From JACNLN01 sp964626495 (GTDB lineage: Bacteria; Fidelibacterota; Marinisomatia; Marinisomatales; CAZVFT01): a stretch of 13,627 nucleotides of DNA. This document shows positions 6,898-13,116 of this stretch, in pieces. A program made the position numbers and the translations under genes. The notes beneath the pieces are model-generated. The model was given only the letters and a program-made list of their open reading frames with translations. It had not been told where the DNA came from and made no database searches. Numbering within the stretch: the first letter of the stretch is position 1; every line of letters begins with the position of its first letter. The stretch lies in the NCBI GenBank assembly GCA_964626495.1, contig CAZVFT010000068.1, forward strand, positions 1 through 13,627. Direction: 5' to 3'.

Positions 6898-7099
6898 ATA
6901 TGAAATAATCATTTACTGGAGTGAAGACGATAGTACTTACATTGCAGAAGTTCCGGAATTACCCGGTTGTATGTCAGATGGAAAAACCTACGGGCAAGCA
7001 CTTCAAAATGTTGAAGTTATAATCAACGAGTGGGTTGAGACCGCGAAAGAATTAAACCGGCCAATTCCTAAACCGAAAGGAAGATTGATATTTGCTTAA
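6890..7099 (+). CDS. hicB: HicB-family antitoxin (short form)
   Basis: 69 residues with the HicB partial RNase-H fold: Y-W-S-E-D-D-S-T-Y-I-A-E-V-P-E-L-P-G-C (9-27), then D-G-K-T-Y-G-Q-A-L-Q-N-V (30-41), I-I-N-E-W-V-E-T-A (44-52) and the ending I-P-K-P-K-G-R-L. It binds and neutralises HicA. There is no C-terminal helix-turn-helix or ribbon-helix-helix domain, so this short form probably cannot repress its own operon without help. The ATG lies inside the end of hicA (ATGAGTAA overlap), with AGGAG at 6876-6880 as Shine-Dalgarno, so the antitoxin is translated as soon as the toxin is. Confidence 0.9.
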   Translation: MSKYEIIIYWSEDDSTYIAEVPELPGCMSDGKTYGQALQNVEVIINEWVETAKELNRPIPKPKGRLIFA

Positions 7100-7540
7100 T
7101 TTCTAAACTGGCCAATCCGCAATACCTTCAGGATTAACCTGATGCGAAAAGCGTTTCGTTGGATACTGGGGCAAGGTTGTTTTATATTAATAAATTTGAA
7201 AATAAGAATGACTTTGGGTGAACATTTTCACGAAGGTTATTTCATCCGATGACAAGCGCAGAGTCCAACCGAACAATTTTCCTTGACTGCAATTTAATCT
7301 CATCACATCAGAATAAAAAAAGGTTCTTCAGCAAGGTATTCTGTGGATAAGACGCTCAATGTGGTCTTTTGTAAAGCTAAATGGAGTAAGCCAATTATGA
7401 TTCTAAATGTCAGTCAAAACTTTGTATTGTTGAACTTTTTAGTTGGAAAACCTCCCCTTTCCGTCAAAAGCCGGACATGTTTCAGTCAAAAGCCTGACAG
7501 GCAAAAATATATGATGAACCCAAAAAAGAGATAGAAACCT
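7100..7540. other. Intergenic region upstream of acyl-CoA dehydrogenase, 441 bases
   Basis: Two small adjacent hairpins follow hicB: TCAGG(ATTAA)CCTGA at 7128-7142 and CGAAA(AGCG)TTTCG at 7145-7158, neither with a T-run. A TTGACT box is at 7283-7288, with a weak CAGAAT about 19 bases on. GTCAAAA repeats, listed separately, lie nearer the gene. A 63-codon open frame at 7343-7534 is probably not a gene. The region likely holds the dehydrogenase promoter. Confidence 0.5.
7411..7500 (+). repeat. Direct repeats GTCAAAA / GTCAAAAGCC upstream of the dehydrogenase gene
   Basis: CAGTCAAAA occurs at 7411-7419 and 7483-7491, and GTCAAAAGCC at 7463-7472 and 7485-7494. The last two extend to GTCAAAAGCC[GT]GACA and are spaced by 22 bases, two helical turns. 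They end about 40 bases before the acyl-CoA dehydrogenase ATG, so they may be a binding site for a regulator; they could also be chance or a slippage product. Confidence 0.35.
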
Positions 7541-9277
7541 ATGGCAAATTTTTATACAGACAATCCTGACATAGAATACAATTTAAAGAGACTGAATCTA
7601 AAAGAACTTGCTGACCTTTTAGAAGAGGACTATAGCGACAGTAAAAAGTTTGATTATGCGTCGGAAAATGCTGACGATTCGATAGAAAATTATTTAAACA
7701 TTTGTAAGCTAGCTGGAGAATTGTGTGCAGGTCCTATTGCCGAACGGGCAAGTCAGATTGATGAGGAGGGAAACGAATGCAGGGATGGTGACGTTATTTT
7801 TCATCCTCTCGTCAAGGCTAACCTTCGGGATTTCAGGAGGGCACAACTTTTGGGGATTTCTCTTCCAAGACGATTTGGCGGATTGAATATGCCTCAGGCG
7901 ATAATAGCTGCAGTGATGGAAATGGTCTCTCGTGCTGATGCCTCTTTGATGAATTTGGTGGGATTGCAGGATATTGCTGAAACCATCAATGAATTTGGGT
8001 CAGAGGAACAGAAAGAGACCTACATACCAAAACTTGCCAGCGGTGAAGCAACAGGAGCAATGGTTCTCACCGAGCCTGATTCCGGCTCAGATTTACAATC
8101 CGTCAGGCTTCAGGCAATTCCGCCTTCTGAAGGAGGTGATGCCGGTGTCTGGCATCTGAATGGGGTTAAGCGATTCATCACCAATGGGTGTGGTGATATC
8201 CTGCTGGTACTGGCTCGATCTGAAGAAGGCACAACAAACGCCCGCGGTCTTTCCCTCTTTGTCTGTTCAAAAAATGATACCATTTACATTCGACGGATTG
8301 AAAACAAATTGGGAATACACGGTTCTCCCACCTGTGAAATAGTATTTGACCACACACCTGCCTATTTAGTGGGTCAGCGTAAACGGGGGCTCACCAAATA
8401 TGTTATGTCACTTATGAATGGCGCTCGGTTGGGCATCTCAGCTCAATCGCTGGGAATTGCCGAAGCCGCCTATCGAACTGCCAGGAAATATGCTGAATCC
8501 CGTGTCCAGTTTGGCAAGCCGATCATTGATTTCCCTGCCGTTTACGACATGCTCACGAATATGAAAATGAACATCGAAGCGGGACGTTTGCTTCTTTATG
8601 AAACGGCTAAAGTGGTGGACCTTTTCAAAATCCCTGCTGCGCAAATGGAAAAAGCTAAAAAGAGGGATGAAGCTGTCAACCTGGAAATCAAAAAAAATGT
8701 CAAGTACTACGAACGCCTAATATCAGTTCTTACCCCGATGACAAAATATTTCACATCTGAAATGTGCAACCGTGCGGCTTATGACGGCATGCAGGTAATG
8801 GGAGGGAGCGGGTATATGAAAGATTACGATATGGAACGGTATTACCGAGATGCTCGAATCACTAACATTTATGAGGGCACTTCTCAGCTTCAAATTGTGG
8901 GGGCCATTGGTGGACTGCTTGCAGGTACTATGAACAAACTGTTTGACGATTTTTTGGCGGGAAGTTATCCTGACAAACTCAACAAACTGTCAAAAGAAGC
9001 AAAAGCCTTTGTCCCTCAATATTATAGGACTGTAGAGTTTGTCAAACAGAAAAAAGACACCGATTATACCAATTACGTGTCGCGACAAATGGTGGATATG
9101 GCAATTGATATTTACGTATCCTTTCTCTTTCTGGAGTGTGCCCGGGACAATACTCGCAAAGCCAGTCTGGCAGAAATCTGGATACAGGACGCAAAGCTGC
9201 GAGTGGAAAGCAGCTGCAGGTTCATTGCTGATGACCGGTCTCAACTCATCAACCTGCACAGAGATATCATAGGCTGA
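7541..9277 (+). CDS. Acyl-CoA dehydrogenase, long DmdC-like type
   Basis: 578 residues. A family-specific N-terminal region (1-90) precedes the acyl-CoA dehydrogenase fold. G-A-M-V-L-T-E-P-D-S-G-S-D (172-184) is the first family signature; S-R-V-Q-F-G-K (320-326) contacts FAD; Q-V-M-G-G-S-G-Y with Y-Y-R-D-A-R-I (418-440) is the second signature; the catalytic base is Glu445 in N-I-Y-E-G-T-S-Q. About 120 residues follow as an extra C-terminal helical domain, as in DmdC (3-methylmercaptopropionyl-CoA dehydrogenase) and related long enzymes, against about 380 residues for classic forms. It oxidises an acyl-CoA to the enoyl-CoA in the cytoplasm and reduces FAD, which is reoxidised by ETF; the etfBA genes lie upstream on the same strand. 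The chain length or exact substrate cannot be read. The start has only a weak purine stretch (AAAGAGAT) upstream. Confidence 0.9.
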   Translation: MANFYTDNPDIEYNLKRLNLKELADLLEEDYSDSKKFDYASENADDSIENYLNICKLAGELCAGPIAERASQIDEEGNECRDGDVIFHPLVKANLRDFRRAQLLGISLPRRFGGLNMPQAIIAAVMEMVSRADASLMNLVGLQDIAETINEFGSEEQKETYIPKLASGEATGAMVLTEPDSGSDLQSVRLQAIPPSEGGDAGVWHLNGVKRFITNGCGDILLVLARSEEGTTNARGLSLFVCSKNDTIYIRRIENKLGIHGSPTCEIVFDHTPAYLVGQRKRGLTKYVMSLMNGARLGISAQSLGIAEAAYRTARKYAESRVQFGKPIIDFPAVYDMLTNMKMNIEAGRLLLYETAKVVDLFKIPAAQMEKAKKRDEAVNLEIKKNVKYYERLISVLTPMTKYFTSEMCNRAAYDGMQVMGGSGYMKDYDMERYYRDARITNIYEGTSQLQIVGAIGGLLAGTMNKLFDDFLAGSYPDKLNKLSKEAKAFVPQYYRTVEFVKQKKDTDYTNYVSRQMVDMAIDIYVSFLFLECARDNTRKASLAEIWIQDAKLRVESSCRFIADDRSQLINLHRDIIG

Positions 9278-9473
9278 TGCCAGTGTAATTTATGAATCAC
9301 GTCAATAAGCTGTACTACCGCGTGTCTCCAATATTTAAAAAAAAACAACAGTTATTAATCCCCTTATTTCTATTTGGGATTCACATAGCCAAATTGTAAA
9401 ATTTGATTTAATAAACTTCATAAAATAAAGATACTTAGGTTTTCCAAAAAACTAATTTCATCGGAATATAAAT

Positions 9474-10577
9474 ATGGCTCTTCAATGCGGTATAGTTGGT
9501 CTCCCAAATGTGGGGAAATCTACCCTTTTTTCCGCTCTTACCCACAGTCAGGTACACATTGATACTTATCCCTTTACTACTGTTGACCCTCATGTGGGTG
9601 TTGTTCCGGTTCCCGATGAAAGACTGACAAAGCTGGCGGAAATCTTACATTCCGAAAAAGTCATACCCACCACGCTGAGAGTCGTGGATATTGCTGGATT
9701 AATCCGGGGGTCCCACCTGGGTGAGGGACTGGGAAATCAGTTCCTGGCACAAATTCGGGAGGTTGATGCTATCATTCATCTGGTCAGATGTTTTACCAAC
9801 GATCAGGTGAGCCATATTGATGAAACACTCAATCCTGTTCGGGATATTGATATTATTGAGACAGAAATCATTTTAAAAGACCTTGAAACCGTCACAAGCC
9901 GGCAGAATAAACTGGTCAAGAAAGCAAAGACAGGAGATAAGGATGCAGGGAAGAAAATGGAAGTGCTGGATAAAATAGCTTCGTTCCTCAATCAGGGCAT
10001 CGCCATCAGAAAAACCAGACTAGATGAAGAAGAAAAAGACGTTATCAAGGATCTGTTTCTCATTTCAGCCAAGCCGGTGCTTTATGTCGGTAATGTCAAC
10101 GAGGATGAAGCCACATCCCACCTGCCCGGATCGGAAGCAGAATCTCTCCAGAAATGGGGAGAAGAAAATGAAGAGCGGGTTCTGATATTGAGCGCTGCTC
10201 TTGAGGTAGAGCTTGCATTTCTTGAGGATGAAGAGGAGCGACAATTCTTTATGGACGAATGGGATCTAAAAACTACCAGCCTTGAAGTTCTTACATGTGA
10301 ATCTTACGCTTTACTTGATCTTGTTACCTTTTTCACCACAGAATCCAATTACGCTCAAGCCTGGACAGTGGAACGGGGTTGTTCAACGCCCCGGGCAGCC
10401 AGCGTCATTCATTCCGATTTCGAGAAAGGGTTTATCAAAGCAGAGGTCTATTCCTACGAAGATCTGTTCACTTATGGCTCTGAGGCAGAACTCAGGAAGC
10501 ATGGGCTGATTCACATTCACGGCAGGGACTATATTATCCAGGATGGCGATGTGGTAAAAATTAAGTTTAGTCCTTAA
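9474..10577 (+). CDS. ychF: Redox-regulated ATPase YchF (OLA1 family)
   Basis: 367 residues, full length for the family. Walker A is G-L-P-N-V-G-K-S (9-16); switch II is D-I-A-G-L-I-R-G (72-79), with a hydrophobic residue in place of the catalytic glutamine; H-L-G-E-G-L-G-N-Q-F-L (81-91) is characteristic; the base-recognition motif is N-V-N-E (207-210) instead of N-K-x-D, which explains ATP preference. A coiled-coil insert runs about 130-195 (E-T-E-I-I-L-K-D-L-E onward). The C-terminal TGS domain spans about 280-364 (A-W-T-V-E-R-G, F-E-K-G-F-I-K-A-E-V, I-I-Q-D-G-D-V). YchF binds the large ribosomal subunit and takes part in translation quality and stress control. The ATG is preceded by an AT-rich leader with only GGA as ribosome-binding hint. 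It is flanked by gaps on both sides and is likely a single-gene transcript. Confidence 0.97.
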   Translation: MALQCGIVGLPNVGKSTLFSALTHSQVHIDTYPFTTVDPHVGVVPVPDERLTKLAEILHSEKVIPTTLRVVDIAGLIRGSHLGEGLGNQFLAQIREVDAIIHLVRCFTNDQVSHIDETLNPVRDIDIIETEIILKDLETVTSRQNKLVKKAKTGDKDAGKKMEVLDKIASFLNQGIAIRKTRLDEEEKDVIKDLFLISAKPVLYVGNVNEDEATSHLPGSEAESLQKWGEENEERVLILSAALEVELAFLEDEEERQFFMDEWDLKTTSLEVLTCESYALLDLVTFFTTESNYAQAWTVERGCSTPRAASVIHSDFEKGFIKAEVYSYEDLFTYGSEAELRKHGLIHIHGRDYIIQDGDVVKIKFSP

Positions 10578-11108
10578 ATCAAAGAACATATCTGATGGCA
10601 GGTTACAAATATGAACAAATGTTGTTACACCATTCCCACCCTCGTGTCTTCAGAGGGCAGGCAAGGCGTTATTTTCATTCCACTGACGTTTTTTCGGTTG
10701 ATCACGTTTGTAACACACCCCATCCCGCAATGGCGGGACACCCCTCTCAAGAGGGGACTCATGCAGCTAATCAGTAAAGATTCCAAGAAAGACCTTCTCC
10801 CCCTTGAGGGGGGAGAAAAAAAGAGGGGGTGAATCTAGCCATTGAGACTAGGAAAGTTTTTCTGGTGTAGCAAATGTCTGTAATTGTTAAATTTTTATGG
10901 ACACCCTAAGAAATCATATTTATAAATCGTAATGCAAAGAAGACCTAAATTCAGGCAAGTGCACGAGTTAGACAGACAAGTAATAAAAGTAGAAGTAGTT
11001 CAAAAAAAAGATTAGGCATCAGGAGCAGGATAAGATTACCGATCAGTCGGGAGCCTGACCGACAATAATGTATGATGAGCCAAAATTTTTGATGACGAAA
11101 CCCAATCT
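10578..11108. other. Intergenic region with repeat cluster, 531 bases
   Basis: The left half is a cluster of GC-rich hairpins, described separately. The right half (about 10840-11108) is AT-rich; it contains one further hairpin, GTCGG(8)CCGAC at 11046-11063, about 45 bases before trmO, and a weak TTGTTA-17-TAAGAA promoter-like pair at 10884-10912. Short open frames here consist of repeat sequence and show no protein-like features. No tRNA is seen. Confidence 0.55.
10639..10833. repeat. REP-like palindromic repeat cluster
   Basis: Four hairpins in about 180 bases: CCCTC(9)GAGGG at 10639-10657; TCCCGC(AATG)GCGGGA at 10723-10738; CCCCTC(TCAA)GAGGGG at 10741-10756; and TTCTCCCCC(TTGAG)GGGGGAGAA at 10795-10817. 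CACACCCC (10714-10721) on the left and GGGGGTG (10825-10831) on the right form an outer inverted pair, so the units look like a head-to-head composite comparable to BIMEs of enterobacteria. Such dispersed palindromes are commonly spread by REP-associated tyrosine transposases; no such gene is in the window. Confidence 0.65.
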
Positions 11109-11594
11109 ATGAAAAAAATTACCTATACACCCATCGGTATCATACGTTCCCCGTTTAAACATCCTAAGGGAACACCAATCCAGCCAGAAGGGGGACGGGA
11201 CATAAAAGGTACCGTAGAAATTTTTCCTGAGTATCACGATGGACTGAAAGACCTTGATGGATTCTCACACATAATTTTGATATACCACTTTCACCTGTCT
11301 AGGGAACATACATTAACCCCGAACCCGTATCTTGATGACAAACCTCGAGGAGTGTTTTCAACTAGAGCGCCCTCTCGACCCAATCCCATTGGTATGTCCA
11401 TCGTTCGTCTGGATAAAGTAGAAGACAGCAATCTTTACATACGTGATATAGATATCATTGATGGGACGCCACTTCTGGATATCAAACCGTTTTTCCCGTC
11501 ACTTGATCCTCAGGAAGCAGTAAAAATCGGGTGGCTAGAGAAAAAAATAGGGAAATTTAAAAAGGAGAAAGATGATGGCAGATTTACAAAATAA
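11109..11594 (+). CDS. trmO: TrmO-family tRNA (t6A37) N6-methyltransferase
   Basis: 161 residues, a single TsaA/YaeB/UPF0066 beta-barrel domain. Diagnostic stretches: Y-T-P-I-G-I-I-R-S-P-F (6-16), D-G-F-S-H-I (50-55), R-G-V-F-S-T-R-A-P-S-R-P-N-P-I-G (80-95) and D-I-I-D-G-T-P-L-L-D-I-K-P (115-127). TrmO uses S-adenosylmethionine to methylate N6-threonylcarbamoyladenosine at position 37 of certain tRNAs. It lacks the roughly 70-residue C-terminal domain of E. coli TrmO (235 residues), as many bacterial and archaeal members do, so target specificity may differ. The ATG lies after ACGAAACCCAATCT, with no strong ribosome site. The lysine-rich 3' end overlaps the start of the downstream lipoprotein phosphodiesterase gene by about 20 bases, showing co-transcription. 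Confidence 0.9.
   Translation: MKKITYTPIGIIRSPFKHPKGTPIQPEGGRDIKGTVEIFPEYHDGLKDLDGFSHIILIYHFHLSREHTLTPNPYLDDKPRGVFSTRAPSRPNPIGMSIVRLDKVEDSNLYIRDIDIIDGTPLLDIKPFFPSLDPQEAVKIGWLEKKIGKFKKEKDDGRFTK
11563..11567 (+). promoter_or_regulatory. Ribosome binding site of the NPP gene inside trmO
   Basis: AGGAG precedes two consecutive ATG codons. The second, 11575, has the better seven-base spacing; the first, 11572, has four. The protein may therefore begin M-A-D-L rather than M-M-A-D. Confidence 0.55.
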
Positions 11595-12870
11595 GAAAAA
11601 GAGAATCAGATGGTTTCGTATGCCGGGTGGTGTGCGACTTTTCCATTTTCTGATTCTTCTACTGTTTTTCTTTTCTCTTTCGTGTGTTAAAAAAGGCAAC
11701 AACGATTCGAAAACGCCACAGACCGTCATTTTAATTTCTATGGACGGATTCCGGTGGGATTACCAAGATAGAACCGATACCCCTAACCTCGATTACCTAA
11801 CGGAAAACGGTGTGAAAGCAAAATCCTATGTTCCCGTATTTCCATCAAAGACATTTCCGAACCACCTTTCCATTGTCACTGGATGCTATCCTGAAAATCA
11901 TGGTATTATTTCCAATAGAATGTACGATGAAGAGTGGGATGCCGAGTACTATATTGGGGAAGATAGCGAACCGGTAACCGAAAGTCGCTGGTACGAGGCA
12001 GAACCTATCTGGGTAACAGCGGAGAAACAGGGACAAGTCACCGCCACTTATTTCTGGCCCGGCTCAGAAGCTGAGATTAATGGCGAACGCCCCACATATT
12101 GTCTTCCATACGATGGTACCGTTCCAAACGAAGATCGTGTTCATCAGGTTCTGGACTGGCTAATCCGCCCTGAAGATGAACGCCCCGCTTTCATCACTCT
12201 CTATTTCAGCGACACAGATACCTGGGGACATATGTATGGTCCCCAGGCAGATACGATGAATACCATCATTCAGGAATTGGATAGCTATATGGGAATGCTT
12301 ATTGAAGGACTGGAAGAGCGGGAACTTTTGGATGAGGTAAATATTATCATCACTTCAGATCACGGGATGACGGAACTAAGTCGAGACAGAGTAATTTTTC
12401 TCGATGACTACCTAGAAGTTCCCAGTGACAGTATACGGATGATAGAGTGGTCACCGGTGTCAATGATTCTGCCCGTTGATAGCTGGGTGGATTCCGTTTA
12501 CAATTCACTCCACGAAGCTCACGACAAGATGGCGGTTTACCGGAAGGAGGACATTCCAGATCGGCTGCATTTCAGCAGTCACCGCCGGATTCCCCCCATC
12601 ATCTGCATCGCCGATGAAGGGTGGTCAATCACCACTCACGGCTACTTTAACGAACACCTTGATGCTTATACGGGTGGTAATCACGGTTACGATCCTGCTT
12701 ATAAATCCATGCACGGATTCTTCATCGCCAGCGGGCCTGCATTTAAGGATGGATTGACGGTAAGCCCCTTCCAGAATATTCATACATACGATCTTATCGC
12801 CCACATTCTGGCACTCAATCCTGTGGAAAATGATGGGACTCTTGATTCTGTTTCAGTGATGCTTGAGTAA
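11572..12870 (+). CDS. Lipoprotein nucleotide pyrophosphatase/phosphodiesterase (NPP family)
   Basis: 432 residues counted from ATG 11572 (ATG 11575 is equally possible). A basic start, a hydrophobic stretch (23-35) and S-L-S-C (35-38) suggest a lipoprotein with a relaxed lipobox, exported and anchored by Cys38. The alkaline-phosphatase-superfamily NPP active site is complete: Asp58 in S-M-D-G-F-R-W-D-Y, nucleophile Thr94 in F-P-S-K-T-F-P-N-H, Asn115 in H-G-I-I-S-N, Asp216 and His220 in D-T-W-G-H, Asp263-His264 in S-D-H-G-M, and His371 in G-N-H-G-Y-D. The spacing matches what I recall of Xanthomonas NPP (Asp54, Thr90, Asn111, Asp210, His214, Asp257, His258, His363). These two-zinc enzymes cleave nucleotides or phospholipid-type phosphodiesters outside the cytoplasm. 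It is coupled to trmO by overlap; a PI-PLC-like lipoprotein gene follows. Confidence 0.92.
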   Translation: MMADLQNKKKRIRWFRMPGGVRLFHFLILLLFFFSLSCVKKGNNDSKTPQTVILISMDGFRWDYQDRTDTPNLDYLTENGVKAKSYVPVFPSKTFPNHLSIVTGCYPENHGIISNRMYDEEWDAEYYIGEDSEPVTESRWYEAEPIWVTAEKQGQVTATYFWPGSEAEINGERPTYCLPYDGTVPNEDRVHQVLDWLIRPEDERPAFITLYFSDTDTWGHMYGPQADTMNTIIQELDSYMGMLIEGLEERELLDEVNIIITSDHGMTELSRDRVIFLDDYLEVPSDSIRMIEWSPVSMILPVDSWVDSVYNSLHEAHDKMAVYRKEDIPDRLHFSSHRRIPPIICIADEGWSITTHGYFNEHLDAYTGGNHGYDPAYKSMHGFFIASGPAFKDGLTVSPFQNIHTYDLIAHILALNPVENDGTLDSVSVMLE

Positions 12871-12933
12871 TATCTTGTCATACAAAAATTTATAAATTGA
12901 TTTGCAATATCTACAGAAAACGTTCTGAAAAAC

Positions 12934-12972
12934 TGTTACCTATGTCCCCGAACGTTTGTAATCTATGTTCCC
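12934..12972 (+). repeat. Tandem 23-base-period repeat, possible insertion-sequence end remnant
   Basis: TGTTACCTATGTCCCC (12934-12949) and TGTAATCTATGTTCCC (12957-12972) match at 13 of 16 positions with a 23-base period, and CAGTCTGTACA follows at 12972-12982. From memory, tandem CTATGTCCCCG-type motifs ending in GTCTGTACA lie at the ends of some IS481-like or related integrase-bearing elements. No transposase is next to it, so it would be a solo end. Confidence 0.35.
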
Positions 12973-12980
12973 AGTCTGTA

Positions 12981-13020
12981 CACTTTGAGGGGCGTCTTGA
13001 TCCATCGGGATGGGGGGGGT
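12981..13020 (-). repeat. Degenerate, inverted copy of the palindromic repeat found at 10715-10757
   Basis: Read on the minus strand this gives CCCCATCCCGATGG, a few bases, then GACGCCCCTCAAAG. The plus-strand cluster unit has CCCCATCCCGCAATGG, then GACACCCCTCTCAAG. The shared order and bases indicate the same repeat family in opposite orientation. The inner hairpin, TCTTGAT(CC)ATCGGGA at 12996-13011, keeps pairing only through two G-U pairs. Confidence 0.5.
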
Positions 13021-13116
13021 TGTAGGGGATTTAAAGTCCCTATCGCTTCCCCAATGCTGGGAAGTTCATTCCATTATTTAGCTTGATATCCAAATGTTTT
13101 AAAAATAAACTTATTT

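Larger units (their letters stand above)
12871..13116. other. Intergenic region between the two lipoprotein enzyme genes
   Basis: 246 bases holding, in order: a hairpin CAGAA(AACG)TTCTG at 12914-12927 without a T-run, a tandem repeat, a degenerate palindromic repeat and a further stem TAGGG(GATTTAAAGT)CCCTA at 13023-13042. The PI-PLC start is preceded by AT-rich sequence with no Shine-Dalgarno. No gene is visible. Confidence 0.55.

Noticed and set aside
7343..7534. 63-codon plus-strand frame before the acyl-CoA dehydrogenase
   Set aside because: No ribosome site or recognisable domain, and it covers the GTCAAAA repeats; more likely regulatory DNA.
10795..10824. Strong hairpin as an intrinsic terminator for ychF
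   Set aside because: It is followed by an A-run rather than a T-run on the plus strand and lies over 200 bases from the ychF stop; its form matches the repeat cluster instead.
10595..10832. Two overlapping short plus-strand frames after ychF
   Set aside because: They run through the palindromic repeat cluster, and their translations are proline/histidine-rich repeat read-through, not protein-like.
10639..10833. CRISPR-like array
   Set aside because: The hairpins differ in sequence and spacing, and there are no regular spacers or cas genes.
13083..13111. TTGATA-17-TAAACT as a promoter for the PI-PLC-like gene
   Set aside because: The -10 box would end only five bases before the ATG, requiring a leaderless message; the -10 match is weak, so it was not listed as a promoter.
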